A stretch of DNA of 32,866 nt from an uncultured Sediminicola sp. (GTDB taxonomy: Bacteria; Bacteroidota; Bacteroidia; Flavobacteriales; Flavobacteriaceae). The stretch covers positions 1 to 32,866 of the forward strand of contig CALHVB010000047.1 in NCBI GenBank assembly GCA_938039345.1. Direction: 5' to 3'. The notes under the pieces are model-generated. The model was not told the origin of the DNA, made no database searches, and saw nothing but the letters and a program-made list of their open reading frames with translations. Numbering within the stretch: the first letter of the stretch is position 1; each line of letters starts with the position of its first letter. The position numbers and the translations under genes were made by a program. Below, piece by piece: positions 1 through 7,746 of this stretch.

Positions 1-322
1 TAGCCGATATTTCTGTTACGATTTCTTTTTTAAATTGATTCGTAGTTCCAAAAAGACCAGAGCCACTAACATCTACCACTAGCATCATGGTAAGCTCTCG
101 TTCTTCTTCGAAAACTTTTATATAGGGTTCGTTATAACGAGCGGTAACATTCCAATCTATGGCACGTACATCGTCTCCAAATTGGTATTGACGCACTTCA
201 CTAAAAGTCATACCTCTTCCTTTAAAGGTAGAGTGATATTCACCACCAAAAATATGGTCGGAAAGACGACGCGTCTTTATCTCAATTTTTCGAACTTTCT
301 TAAGTAATTCTTTGGTATCCAT
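1..322 (-). CDS. DUF58 domain protein, N-terminal part (cut by window edge)
   Basis: The ATG lies at 322-320 on the minus strand and 107 codons can be read before the window ends, so the C-terminus is missing. The translation begins MDTKELLKKVRKIEIKTRRL and carries the hallmark DUF58 stretch GRGMTFSEVRQYQFGDDVR (about residues 35-53) followed by IDWNVTARY. A MIDAS-like DVSGS sits at residues 84-88 at the start of the VWA-like fold. DUF58 proteins are typically encoded next to MoxR ATPases and VWA membrane proteins (the Bat/aerotolerance type of cluster in Bacteroidota). Here the MoxR gene lies directly upstream in the same direction, so the rest of such a cluster is expected beyond the left edge. 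The precise biochemical role of DUF58 proteins is not settled; the family call is firm. Confidence 0.93.
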   Translation of the reverse strand, partial: MDTKELLKKVRKIEIKTRRLSDHIFGGEYHSTFKGRGMTFSEVRQYQFGDDVRAIDWNVTARYNEPYIKVFEEERELTMMLVVDVSGSGLFGTTNQFKKEIVTEISA

Positions 323-330
323 TTTCCTCT

Positions 331-434
331 CTCCCAACCCTCTCTCCACAGGAGAAAGGGCTTTTAAAAACTTTAATTTCTAGTCTAGTATTCCCTTTAA
401 AAGTCCTTCCCTTAGGGAAGGATTTAGGATGGGA
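331..434. repeat. REP-like intergenic repeat pair between moxR and the DUF58 gene
   Basis: The 112-bp gap inside the putative operon contains two GC-richer, C/G-skewed blocks in an otherwise AT-rich region. The left block (about 331-360) has CCCTCTCTCC, then ACA, then GGAGAAAGGG. The right block (about 404-433) has a perfect hairpin TCCTTCCC-TTA-GGGAAGGA (404-422) followed by AGGATGGG. The reverse complement of the left block shares the plan of the right one, so they look like an inverted pair. Similar short C/G-rich blocks recur between genes in flavobacterial genomes. That recurrence is from general knowledge and cannot be tested in this window, which contains only this one pair. Confidence 0.5.
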
Positions 435-1436
435 TTAAGGTACTTCTATCTCGTTTACAATCTTATTTATAATTTGTTCCGAAGTAATATTTTCTGCTTC
501 AGCCTCATATGTAATTCCAATTCTGTGTCTTAAAACATCGTGGATAACAGCCCTAACATCTTCTGGTACAACATAACCTCTTCTTTTTATAAAAGCATAA
601 CATTTGGCAGCTTTTGCTAGGTTAATACTTCCACGAGGCGATGCTCCAAAGCTTATAAGAGGTTTTAAATTTTCTAAGTTGTATTTTTCTGGATAACGTG
701 TAGCAAAAATAATATCTAAAATGTATTTTTCTATTTTCTCATCCATATACACATCTTTAATTGCTTCTTGCGCACTTAAGATTTGTTCTAAGGATACAAC
801 AGGGTTTACTTTTTCGTAAGCACCACTAAGGTTTTGGCGCATTACTAATTGTTCCTCGTTTAATTTAGGATAATCTATAACTGTTTTTAGCATAAAACGG
901 TCAACCTGTGCTTCAGGTAAAGGATATGTTCCTTCTTGCTCTACTGGGTTTTGCGTTGCCATTACTAAGAAAGGCTTGTCTAAAATAAAAGTTTCATCAC
1001 CAATAGTAACCTGCTTTTCTTGCATTGCCTCTAATAAGGCAGATTGTACTTTGGCAGGAGCACGGTTAATCTCATCTGCTAAAACAAAATTAGCAAAGAT
1101 GGGGCCTTTCTTAATAGAGAAATCGTTTTCTTTGATATTGTAAATCATAGTACCTACAACATCAGCAGGTAATAAATCTGGTGTAAATTGTATTCTACTA
1201 AAGCTTCCTTTTACTGCTTTAGAAAGGGTGTTAATAGCTAAGGTTTTTGCTAAACCAGGAACACCTTCTAATAATATATGACCTTGCCCTAATAAACCTA
1301 TAAGTAACCGTTCTATCATGTGTTTTTGACCCACAATTACTTTATTCATTTCTAATACAAGCAAATCTATAAAAGCACTTTCCTTGGCAATTTTCTCGTT
1401 CACAGCACTAATATCAACAGTAGTATTTTCTTCCAT
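435..1436 (-). CDS. MoxR-family AAA+ ATPase
   Basis: This is a 333-residue AAA+ ATPase of the MoxR family, which acts as a cytoplasmic chaperone-like ATPase, usually with VWA/DUF58 partners, in metal insertion or complex assembly. Visible motifs are Walker A GVPGLAKT (residues 58-65), Walker B FVLADEINRA (117-126, with D121 and E122), sensor-1 region ATQNPVEQEGTYPLPEAQ (160-177, N163) and the C-terminal lid with FGASPRG. Length is normal for the family. The gene precedes the DUF58 gene on the same strand with a 112-bp repeat-bearing gap. It is divergent from the dehydrogenase gene at 1670 across a 233-bp intergenic region that must hold both promoters; no perfect TAnnTTTG box was found there. 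Confidence 0.95.
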   Translation of the reverse strand: MEENTTVDISAVNEKIAKESAFIDLLVLEMNKVIVGQKHMIERLLIGLLGQGHILLEGVPGLAKTLAINTLSKAVKGSFSRIQFTPDLLPADVVGTMIYNIKENDFSIKKGPIFANFVLADEINRAPAKVQSALLEAMQEKQVTIGDETFILDKPFLVMATQNPVEQEGTYPLPEAQVDRFMLKTVIDYPKLNEEQLVMRQNLSGAYEKVNPVVSLEQILSAQEAIKDVYMDEKIEKYILDIIFATRYPEKYNLENLKPLISFGASPRGSINLAKAAKCYAFIKRRGYVVPEDVRAVIHDVLRHRIGITYEAEAENITSEQIINKIVNEIEVP

Positions 1437-1669
1437 GTAACTATAATTTATTTTTGGTTAAATCGAAATAGATTGCAAATTGAATATTTATTTATTTAAT
1501 CGCTGTTAATGATTGGTTAAAAAATTAACGTTATATCTACTTTTATGAAGTATTTAAGTGTTTTTAGTTTAAAATTTCTCAAACGAACGCAAATTAATAC
1601 TTCTTATGAATATGTAAAAGATAAAATCGCTTATTTTTAAGGAAAAACTAAAACAACTTAAAGTTTACT

Positions 1670-2434
1670 ATGAATATAAAACAGAAGGTGGCTTTTATAA
1701 CTGGTGCTACAAGTGGTATTGGAAAAGCAACGGCAGAGTTATTTGCTAAAAATGGTATTGATTTAATTATTTGTGGTAGAAGAAAAGACAGATTGCTAGA
1801 GTTAAAAGAAGTTTTAGGAAAACAAGTACGAGTGAATATATTGTGTTTTGATGTAGCCAATAAAGATGCTGTTTTTAAAGCAATAAACACATTGCCTAAA
1901 GAATTTGCCGAAATAGATATTTTAATTAATAATGCAGGCAATGCTCATGGATTAAGTTCTATAGAAGATGGTACTATTAGCGATTGGGATGCCATGATAG
2001 ATATTAATGTAAAAGGCTTGCTATATGTATCTAAAGCAATTATTCCTATCATGAAGGATAAAAAAGCTGGGCATATTATAAATATAGGTTCAATAGCGGG
2101 TAAAGAGGTATATGCTAACGGAAATGTATATTGTGCTAGTAAGCACGCCGTAGATGCTTTAAACCAAGGTATGAGAATAGATTTAAATGCCTACGGAATT
2201 CGTGTGGGAGCCATAAACCCAGGATTGGTAGAAACCGAGTTTAGTAATGTACGTTTCAAAGGAGATGATGAAAGAGCAGATAATGTGTACAAGGGTTTTA
2301 AACCTTTAGTAGCCCATGATATTGCAGATATAATCCACTTTGTAGTAACACGTCCTTACCATGTAAACATAGCAGACTTATTAGTTTTTCCTACAGCACA
2401 AGCTAGTGCTACAGTATTGAATAAAGAATTATGA
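1670..2434 (+). CDS. SDR family NADP-dependent oxidoreductase, YdfG-like
   Basis: This classical short-chain dehydrogenase has 254 residues. The cofactor motif TGATSGIG is at residues 11-18 and NNAG at 87-90. The catalytic triad is visible as S141 with YCASK (Y154, K158). G-R-R after the second strand (residues 36-38) suggests NADP(H) preference. The C-terminal stretch RPYHVNIADLLVFPTAQASA resembles YdfG-type enzymes that oxidise L-allo-threonine, serine and 3-hydroxy acids. The exact substrate cannot be read from sequence. The stop overlaps the start of the next gene by ATGA, so the two are translationally coupled. A near-consensus -7 box TATTTTTA lies at 1632-1639, one mismatch from TAnnTTTG. 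Confidence 0.9.
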   Translation: MNIKQKVAFITGATSGIGKATAELFAKNGIDLIICGRRKDRLLELKEVLGKQVRVNILCFDVANKDAVFKAINTLPKEFAEIDILINNAGNAHGLSSIEDGTISDWDAMIDINVKGLLYVSKAIIPIMKDKKAGHIINIGSIAGKEVYANGNVYCASKHAVDALNQGMRIDLNAYGIRVGAINPGLVETEFSNVRFKGDDERADNVYKGFKPLVAHDIADIIHFVVTRPYHVNIADLLVFPTAQASATVLNKEL

Positions 2435-3570
2435 TTAATAAACGCCTACTAGTAAAAAATCTGCTTGCCCATAACGATGAAAATAGCTTTTACGATAAAA
2501 AGCGATTTATAGACATTGGTCAGAAAGAAGGTAAAGCAAAATTTTTAAAGCATGTATGCGCTTTAGCAAACAGCAACCCAATTAATAATTCTTTTATTGT
2601 AATTGGAGTAGAAGATGAAGATAATAAAATAGTAGGTGTAGATTTTTTTGATGATAGTAAAATTCAGAATCTTGTAAATGCCTATATAGATAATCCTCCC
2701 TTAATATCGTATGAGAATATTCCATTTCCGCATTTGCCAGAAGGCAAGGTGGTAGGCTTAGTAACCATAAAATCTAATGGAAAAGTATGTGCTCTAAGAA
2801 AAAATATTTGGAAATATTTTGGTGGAGCTGTGTTTTTTAGAGAAGGTAGTATTAGTATGCCAAAATCATACGGAATAGAATTAAAAGACATTAATTCAGA
2901 AGCTGTTAGCACCATTGAATTACACGCTCGTAACAACATACAATTAACTTTAGATGCAGTTATAGATTTTATTAATAATAGGCATAAAAATTTAGAGAGT
3001 AATTATAAGGTGTTTAAGGAGCAATTTATTGTTTGCTGGGCAGGAAATATTAAAAAAGTAAAAAACGAAACATATTATTCTAGAGTAGATATAGAATTGA
3101 TAAACGAACAGGTAAAACTTTTTTATTCTACTTTAGATGAGGTTATCATATCTTATGATGATGATTCTTTTACCACTATAGAGTATGTGCAATTAGGATT
3201 GGGTACTGAGCAAAAGTATTATCCTTTAGAAAAAGTTGTCATTACATTTTCAGACAATGGAAAGTATACTATAGAAAGTGATTTAATTTTTGAACCTCCT
3301 AAATATGATAAAAAAATATTGCATCATATATACAATGCAAATAATGCACTATTAAGGAAAATAGAAAAAAAAGCAGTGTTAACTCCTTCAGAAAAGGAAG
3401 ATTTAGAGCATTTGCCAGCTACCTATTTAATTTGTTATTTAAACGGATTTGAAGAGGCAAAAGTAACTATGGAAAAAGCAAAAGGACTATTAAAACAAAA
3501 ATATACAGCGCAATATAAATCTTTAAAAGAAGCATTGCGAGTATTGCGAAAAGTACGTTATAATAATTAG
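2431..3570 (+). CDS. AlbA_2 (Schlafen-like) domain protein
   Basis: This 379-residue protein has an N-terminal AlbA_2-type domain (about residues 16-145). The diagnostic pieces are EGKAKFLKHVCALANS, then FIVIGVEDEDNKIVGVD (55-71), DNPPLISYENI (87-97) and the terminal FFREGS (135-140). AlbA_2 domains are proposed nucleic-acid-binding modules and often occur in predicted transcriptional regulators. The remaining 230 residues match nothing I recognise: a mixed alpha/beta region, then a helical, lysine-rich C-terminus. There is no ATPase motif or classical helix-turn-helix. Start codon 2431 overlaps the preceding dehydrogenase stop, and the next gene begins 8 bp after this stop. The functional link to a dehydrogenase is unclear. 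Confidence 0.8.
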   Translation: MINKRLLVKNLLAHNDENSFYDKKRFIDIGQKEGKAKFLKHVCALANSNPINNSFIVIGVEDEDNKIVGVDFFDDSKIQNLVNAYIDNPPLISYENIPFPHLPEGKVVGLVTIKSNGKVCALRKNIWKYFGGAVFFREGSISMPKSYGIELKDINSEAVSTIELHARNNIQLTLDAVIDFINNRHKNLESNYKVFKEQFIVCWAGNIKKVKNETYYSRVDIELINEQVKLFYSTLDEVIISYDDDSFTTIEYVQLGLGTEQKYYPLEKVVITFSDNGKYTIESDLIFEPPKYDKKILHHIYNANNALLRKIEKKAVLTPSEKEDLEHLPATYLICYLNGFEEAKVTMEKAKGLLKQKYTAQYKSLKEALRVLRKVRYNN

Positions 3571-3578
3571 TCTGTATT

Positions 3579-4472
3579 ATGATGAAAAAAATTAAATACA
3601 CATTAGTCTTTTTAATTATAGCATTTATTCTCGGTGGAATTATCGTTTCTAAATATGTTTTACCTTATTCAATAATTAAACCATACAAGTTTTCTGAAAA
3701 TATTACGCCATCCGATTTAGGAATCAAAAGTGTAGATGTTAATATTATAGTTGAAGATTCTATTCATTTAAAAGGATATTGGATTAAAAACGATTCAGTA
3801 AAACCTAAGGCAGTAATGTTATTAATACATGGTGTTGGAGGTTGTAAAGAACACTTTTTACATCTTGCAAAAAGATTAATAACATTAGGGATAGAATCAG
3901 TTTTAATGGATAGTAGAGCCCATGGAGAAAGTGGGGGACAATATTGTACTTACGGTTTTAAAGAGAAGCATGATATCGCCAGAGTTGTAGATTTTATTAA
4001 AACTAAAAATGACTCTATATCTATTGGTATTTGGGGAAATTCTATGGGAGGAGCAATAGCAATACAAGCACTCGAATTAGATCAGAGAATTGAATTTGGA
4101 GTTATAGAAAGTACGTTTACAAATCTTAACCAAATAGTATACGATTATCAAAAAAACTACACCTATAATATTGGATTAAAACCGTTTTGTAGTATAGCAT
4201 TAAATGAAGCAGGGAAAATCGCAGGATTTACCCCAGATGAGGTGTCACCTATAACATCTGTTCGTAATATTCAACAACCAGTATTAATAGCACATGGAGA
4301 AGCAGACAAGAATATAAAATTTGATTATGGCAAACAACTATTTGAAAATTTAAGTTCAACAGATAAAAAATTTATACCAGTAAAAGGGGCAGGACATTTA
4401 GATATGCGTGTAGTGGGTAGAGATAAATATGCTAAAACAACAGAAGAATTTATAGTTGAGCATATAAAATAA
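3579..4472 (+). CDS. Membrane-anchored alpha/beta hydrolase
   Basis: This 297-residue serine hydrolase has a single N-terminal membrane segment (about residues 7-25), so the catalytic domain probably faces the periplasm. The oxyanion-side motif LLIHGVGG is at 81-88. The nucleophile elbow GNSMGG is at 153-158, with S155 as nucleophile. D243 in HGEADKNI and H273 in GAGHLD complete the triad. D111-S-R-A-H-G-E-S-G-G after the second strand is typical of the S33/BD-FAE-like hydrolase group. Translation may start at either of two adjacent ATGs (3579 or 3582). It follows the AlbA_2 gene by 8 bp and probably ends that operon. Substrate (ester, lipid or peptide) is unknown. Confidence 0.88.
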   Translation: MMKKIKYTLVFLIIAFILGGIIVSKYVLPYSIIKPYKFSENITPSDLGIKSVDVNIIVEDSIHLKGYWIKNDSVKPKAVMLLIHGVGGCKEHFLHLAKRLITLGIESVLMDSRAHGESGGQYCTYGFKEKHDIARVVDFIKTKNDSISIGIWGNSMGGAIAIQALELDQRIEFGVIESTFTNLNQIVYDYQKNYTYNIGLKPFCSIALNEAGKIAGFTPDEVSPITSVRNIQQPVLIAHGEADKNIKFDYGKQLFENLSSTDKKFIPVKGAGHLDMRVVGRDKYAKTTEEFIVEHIK

Positions 4473-4514
4473 AGCAAATGAATTAGATATAATAATTAAG
4501 AAAACATCAAGATA

Positions 4515-4538
4515 TAAAATAGCTATTGCGCTATTTTA
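4515..4538. terminator. AT-rich hairpin downstream of the hydrolase operon
   Basis: Perfect 9-bp arms TAAAATAGC and GCTATTTTA flank a 6-base loop (tattgc). It lies 42 bp after the hydrolase stop and 42 bp before the SPFH start. There is no U-tract beyond the TTTT inside the right arm, so it is a weak terminator candidate. It could equally be a protein-binding inverted repeat in the promoter of the next operon. Confidence 0.4.
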
Positions 4539-4580
4539 AAGAAATAAGTACCTTCATAAAAATTAAAAACACAAGCCGCC

Positions 4581-5714
4581 ATGGGATTATTTGATGAAAT
4601 AAAAAAGAAATTAAGTCACGAATTTATAGATATAGTAGAGTGGTTAGATAACTCAGACGATACTATAGTACACCGTTTTGAGCGCTACCAGAACGAAATT
4701 AAAAACGAAGCTAAATTAATTGTACGCGAAGGGCAAGTAGCCGTATTTATTAATGAAGGCAAATTGGCAGATGTTTTTAAACCGGGAACCTATACTTTAA
4801 ATACCCAAAACTTACCTATTTTGGCAACTTTAAAAGGTTGGAAATATGGTTTTAATAGTCCGTTTAAAGCAGAAGTATATTTTGTAAACACTCGTTTGTT
4901 TACCGATGAAAAATGGGGGACTAAAAATGCGGTAATTTTAAGCGATGAGCGCTTTGGATTAACAGAAATTAGAGCTTTTGGAACCTATAGTTTTAGAATA
5001 CAAGACGCAGGAAAATTTGTTGTAGATGTAGTGGGTACAGATGGTAATTTTACTAATTATGAAATTAACGAGCATTTAAAAAGCTTAATAGTTACTCGCT
5101 TTACAGATACCATTGGCACAGCTAATTTACCCATAGAGTTATACGCTGCAAATACTTCTGAATTATCTGAAACTTGCCAAGAAGTAATGCAACCAGAATT
5201 TGGACGTGTTGGTATACAATTAGAGCGTTTTTATATAGAAAACGTATCTATGCCAGAAGAACTTAAGAAAGAAATTTTTGAGTATAGTAGAATAGATAAA
5301 TTAGACTTAGGTAAACTTACACAGTTTAAAACTGCTAAAGCTATTGAAGAAGCTGCCAAAAATGAAGGCGGTACTGCTGGTGCAGGTATGGGCATGGGAA
5401 TGGGCTTTGTATTGGCACAGCAAATGGGCGGAATGATGAATCCGCAAATGGCACAACAGCCAATAGCTGGGCAACAAGTAGCAGCCGTTCCGCCACCAAT
5501 GCCAACACAAGTGCTATATCATTATGCCGTAAATGGCACACAAATGGGTCCTGTAGGTTTTGATAAATTAAAAGAATTATTTGCCAACCGTACCATAAAT
5601 AAAGACTCTTTAGTTTGGAAACAAGGCATGAGTAATTGGGCGGCGCTTAAAGATATAGAAGAGTTAAAATTATTTTTAGGAGGTAATACACCGCCACCAT
5701 TGCCAACTGTTTAA
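4581..5714 (+). CDS. SPFH domain protein with C-terminal GYF_2-like domain
   Basis: The 377-residue protein starts MGLFDEIKKKLSHEFIDIVEW. An SPFH (prohibitin/stomatin-like) domain of the 'virion core protein' COG4260 type covers about residues 25-240, with EGQVAVFINEGKLADVFKPG (50-69) and LERFYIENVSMPEELKKEI (214-232) as markers. A Gly/Met/Gln/Pro-rich linker follows (263-308). The last domain (about 312-366) reads YHYAVNGTQMGPVGFDKLKE...LVWKQGMSNW, the GYF_2 (DUF4339) signature, a proline-rich peptide-binding fold. There is no signal peptide or long membrane helix, so it should be recruited to the inner face of the membrane. COG4260 proteins such as Bacillus YdjI act with zinc-ribbon membrane partners and PspA. 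A zinc-ribbon membrane protein is encoded two genes downstream. The gene opens a plus-strand cluster with 36-37-bp gaps. Confidence 0.9.
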   Translation: MGLFDEIKKKLSHEFIDIVEWLDNSDDTIVHRFERYQNEIKNEAKLIVREGQVAVFINEGKLADVFKPGTYTLNTQNLPILATLKGWKYGFNSPFKAEVYFVNTRLFTDEKWGTKNAVILSDERFGLTEIRAFGTYSFRIQDAGKFVVDVVGTDGNFTNYEINEHLKSLIVTRFTDTIGTANLPIELYAANTSELSETCQEVMQPEFGRVGIQLERFYIENVSMPEELKKEIFEYSRIDKLDLGKLTQFKTAKAIEEAAKNEGGTAGAGMGMGMGFVLAQQMGGMMNPQMAQQPIAGQQVAAVPPPMPTQVLYHYAVNGTQMGPVGFDKLKELFANRTINKDSLVWKQGMSNWAALKDIEELKLFLGGNTPPPLPTV

Positions 5715-5751
5715 AAACTTTATAGTTTATTATAAATTTAAATATAAAATC

Positions 5752-6627
5752 ATGATAAAAAATCTATCACTATTATTAACATTATTATTGAATTTTACAA
5801 TAACGTATTCTCAATCAGATTATACTTTTGATCCCAATTTTAGAGTTCCTGATAATTTAACGCACTATTATAAATTTGCAGTTTTACCAAAATCTACCGC
5901 AGGAACTGGCGAAATGTTAACAGTGAAATTAATTGGAGGTGGTTTCAGTAGTCATGAGAAGAAAGTTGAAAATATGTATTTATCTAATCGTGGAGAGTTT
6001 AAAGGATATACTATCCAACGAAGTGGAAATCTATTATCAAATAAAGTAAGGGTAGAGGCTTATAAAGAAAGTGAAGGTTATACATCCGTTTATCTAGTTA
6101 TGGAGAGTTCTTATTCTCATGGTAAAGTTTTTGCCAGTACCTCAGGAATAGCTAGTAATAATATATTAAAAGCAAACCCTCCAAAATTAACAGTGACCCC
6201 CAGTGGAGTAAACGTTTTTAATAGCGCGGAACAAAATACTAGCTTATTAATAAATTCCAATGGAAACATGGCTGTTCAAGGTAAACTAGAAGCAAAAGAA
6301 ATTAAAGTTAACTTAACTCCCACTGCGGATTTTGTTTTTGAAAATGATTATAAATTACCAAGTTTAGATTTTATCGAAGAATTTATAATAGAAAAAAAGC
6401 ATCTTCCAGAAATAGCATCAGCAAAAGAAATGAAGAAAAATGGTGTAAATATTGGGGAGTTTCAAATAAAATTACTTCAGAAAATTGAAGAATTAACCCT
6501 TTATACAATCATTCAACAAAAAGAAATTAAAATTCTTAAAGACGAAAATGCAGAAATTAAGTCATTAAATAGAGAGCTTAAAAATATGCAAAAACGATTG
6601 AATAAGTTAGAATTATCTATTAAATAA
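5752..6627 (+). CDS. Secreted protein with tail-fibre-like coiled-coil C-terminus
   Basis: This 291-residue protein has a signal peptide (residues 1-20, likely cut before QSD). A beta-rich middle (about 30-175) is of unknown type, containing a short INSNGNMAVQGKLEAKEIKV element. The C-terminal part recurs widely in Bacteroidota secreted proteins: DFVFENDYKLPSLDFIEEF, KKHLPEIASAKEMKKNGVNI and a long coiled coil (about 238-291). This tail resembles the region before or replacing an S74 chaperone in tail-fibre-like proteins, but no S74 catalytic domain is visible and no phage genes are near. It is probably an extracellular or outer-surface trimeric protein. It sits between the SPFH and zinc-ribbon genes, an unusual position. 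Confidence 0.75.
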   Translation: MIKNLSLLLTLLLNFTITYSQSDYTFDPNFRVPDNLTHYYKFAVLPKSTAGTGEMLTVKLIGGGFSSHEKKVENMYLSNRGEFKGYTIQRSGNLLSNKVRVEAYKESEGYTSVYLVMESSYSHGKVFASTSGIASNNILKANPPKLTVTPSGVNVFNSAEQNTSLLINSNGNMAVQGKLEAKEIKVNLTPTADFVFENDYKLPSLDFIEEFIIEKKHLPEIASAKEMKKNGVNIGEFQIKLLQKIEELTLYTIIQQKEIKILKDENAEIKSLNRELKNMQKRLNKLELSIK

Positions 6628-6663
6628 TATAAATAGATAAAGAAGGCTATTTCTGGTAATTTC

Positions 6664-7746
6664 ATGGAAGAAACCGTAACATCTGAACATAAAAAAGGCT
6701 GTGCCAATTGTGGTGCAGAATTAAAATATAAGCCAGGTTCGCATCAACTAAAATGTGAGTATTGTGGTTATGAAGAATTTATAGAACAAACAAAAAGTAG
6801 TTTTGAGGAGTTAGAGCTGAATCATTATTTAAAAGTGGTTGGCGATAATGCGTATACAGAAACTATAGATCTTTTAAACTGTAAAAACTGTGGAGCCAAC
6901 CAGCATGTAGAAGAAAACTATAAATCGTTAGGTTGTGTGTATTGTGGAGAACCCTTAATACGAGAAGATGTAGAAAAAGAAGGGTGGATTTTACCAAGCG
7001 CACTTGTTCCCTTTCAGTTAGATAGTAAAAGAGCACAAAGCATTTTTAAAAATTGGGCAAATAGTTTGTGGTTTGCACCCAATAAATTAAAAAGAGCGGC
7101 CTTAGACCCAGAGGCTATTCATGGTTTGTATATTCCGCATTGGACTTTTGATGCTAACTTGTTTGCTAAGTACCAAGGGCAACGAGGAGATTATTATTAT
7201 GAAACGGAAAGTTATCAAACAAAAAAAGGAAGACAAACACGGCAGGTACGTAAAACACGCTGGTCTAATGCATTTGGTTCTGTAAATGGTTTTGTAGATG
7301 ATATTTTAATTAATGCATCAGAAAAAAAGAGAAGAGATATTCCTTCTAAAATAGCACATTGGAATTTAAAAGATTTAGCATTTTTTAATTCTAGTTACCT
7401 TTCTGGTTTTGTAACAGAAAAGTATACCATTTCATTAAAAGATGGGCACCATCAATCTTTTCAAAAAGCAAAAGAGATAGCCTATAATTGGATTCGTAGA
7501 GATATAGGAGGCGATACCCAACGTGTGCATAATACCAATATTAGATTATCCGATGAAACATTTAAGCATATTCTTTTACCAGTGTATATAAGCTCATATA
7601 TATATAATAGTAAAGAGTATCATTTTTATATAAATGGACAAACGGGAACCATTAGTGGTACAAGACCCTATTCTTTTTGGAAAATATTCTTTTTTGTACT
7701 TTTTATAGTGATATTAATAGCAGTATTTGCGATTTTTGCACAATGA
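6664..7746 (+). CDS. Double zinc-ribbon membrane protein, possible SPFH partner
   Basis: This 360-residue protein has two N-terminal zinc ribbons: CANC (C13, C16) with CEYC (C31, C34), and CKNC (C73, C76) with CVYC (C91, C94). A large beta-rich region follows with the family motif GLYIPHWTFDA (154-164) and, near the end, HFYINGQTGTISGTRP. A single membrane helix at about 339-358 anchors the C-terminus. Primosomal-helicase or TFIIB-type ribbon labels given to such proteins are based on the ribbons alone. In Bacillus subtilis the pspA operon pairs a COG4260 SPFH protein with zinc-ribbon membrane anchors (YdjG/YdjH), and the co-occurrence here suggests an analogous pair; that is inference. The stop overlaps the next start (ATGA). 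Confidence 0.82.
   Translation: MEETVTSEHKKGCANCGAELKYKPGSHQLKCEYCGYEEFIEQTKSSFEELELNHYLKVVGDNAYTETIDLLNCKNCGANQHVEENYKSLGCVYCGEPLIREDVEKEGWILPSALVPFQLDSKRAQSIFKNWANSLWFAPNKLKRAALDPEAIHGLYIPHWTFDANLFAKYQGQRGDYYYETESYQTKKGRQTRQVRKTRWSNAFGSVNGFVDDILINASEKKRRDIPSKIAHWNLKDLAFFNSSYLSGFVTEKYTISLKDGHHQSFQKAKEIAYNWIRRDIGGDTQRVHNTNIRLSDETFKHILLPVYISSYIYNSKEYHFYINGQTGTISGTRPYSFWKIFFFVLFIVILIAVFAIFAQ

Noticed and set aside
5307..5541. Overlapping minus-strand open frames within the SPFH gene
   Set aside because: They arise from the repetitive Gly/Met/Gln/Pro linker of the SPFH protein read backwards; the histidine- and cysteine-rich products are not credible.
5752..6627. Prophage remnant suggested by the tail-fibre-like C-terminus
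   Set aside because: No other phage gene, integrase or attachment repeat is nearby. The C-terminal module is common in chromosomal secreted proteins of Bacteroidota.
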